In this document: positions 6,138 to 6,403 of the stretch, piece after piece
Position numbering within the stretch: the first letter of the stretch is position 1
Layout of the letters: each line of letters opens with the position of its first letter
The notes under the pieces: model-generated
What the model saw: the letters and a program-made list of their open reading frames with translations, nothing else
What the model was told of the DNA's origin: nothing
Database searches by the model: none
Assembly: GCA_002369175.1 (NCBI GenBank)
Contig: DFES01000138.1
Span: 1 to 6,403, forward strand
DNA: 6,403 nt
Direction of reading: 5' to 3'
Source: Selenomonadaceae bacterium UBA3796
GTDB lineage: Bacteria > Bacillota > Negativicutes > Selenomonadales > Selenomonadaceae
Program-made: the position numbers and the translations under genes

Positions 6138-6403
6138 ATGCAGAACAAGAATATCCGCAATTTCTCGATTATTGCACACATCGATCATGGAAAATCCACC
6201 ATTGCAGATCGTCTGATTGAATATACGGGCACGCTTTCGGAAAGGGAAATGGAAGCCCAGGTGCTGGACAGCATGGAACTGGAACGGGAGAGGGGCATCA
6301 CCATCAAGGCTCAGACTGTACGGCTTGCCTATAAGGGCAGGGATGGGGAGATGTACCAGCTCAACCTGATTGATACTCCGGGACATGTGGATTTCAACTA
6401 TGA
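6138..6403 (+). CDS. lepA: Elongation factor 4 (LepA), N-terminal part (3' end outside window)
   Basis: The first 88 codons of the ribosome back-translocating GTPase LepA/EF4; the gene runs off the right edge. It opens with MQNKNIRNFSIIAHIDHGKS, which is diagnostic: the P-loop (G1) is AHIDHGKS at 13-20, the G2/switch I region holds RERGITIKA (50-58), and G3 is DTPGH at 79-83. The segment YTGTLSEREMEAQVLDSMEL is also typical of LepA and not of EF-G or TypA. The full protein is normally about 600 residues, so roughly 15% is present. The ATG at 6138 is set by GGAAAGGA at 6123-6130 with a seven-base spacer. It follows the acyltransferase by 20 nt with no terminator between, so the two are probably co-transcribed. 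LepA works on stalled ribosomes in the cytoplasm or at the membrane under ionic stress. Confidence 0.97.
   Translation, partial: MQNKNIRNFSIIAHIDHGKSTIADRLIEYTGTLSEREMEAQVLDSMELERERGITIKAQTVRLAYKGRDGEMYQLNLIDTPGHVDFNY

Overview
The window looks like part of a low-to-mid-GC Firmicutes-type chromosome (about 55% GC by eye). Strong AGGAGG-like ribosome binding sites and a LepA N-terminus of Firmicutes character support this. A Negativicutes (Selenomonas-like) host is my guess from overall feel and not something the sequence proves. All genes lie on the plus strand.

Positions 1-5168 hold the 3' part of a tellurium-resistance-type (Ter) stress operon of the 'TerY-P triad' kind. In order it contains the C-terminal end of a von Willebrand A (TerY-like) protein, a PP2C-family phosphatase with a long disordered N-terminus, and a divergent Ser/Thr kinase carrying a zinc ribbon and an FHA-like tail. 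A canonical calcium-binding TerD protein follows, then an unusual multidomain protein with a short beta-helix at the N-terminus and a degenerate TerD domain at the C-terminus. Gaps are 15, -1, 26 and 3 nt, so this is one transcript. The likely logic is a kinase/phosphatase pair setting the phosphorylation state of a vWA/TerD protein complex in response to metal or envelope stress. That logic is known for the family by genomic inference only.

Positions 5169-5334 (166 nt) are non-coding or contain only tiny ORFs. They hold an imperfect 35-nt direct repeat (exact over its last 25 nt), a long hairpin with a trailing T-run that probably ends the ter operon, and a perfect TATAAT box inside the second repeat copy that probably starts the next transcript. 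The repeat arrangement allows two mutually exclusive hairpins, which makes this the most curious non-coding stretch.

Positions 5335-6117 encode a hexapeptide-repeat (left-handed beta-helix) acyltransferase. It is followed 20 nt later by the start of lepA (elongation factor 4), which runs off the end of the window.
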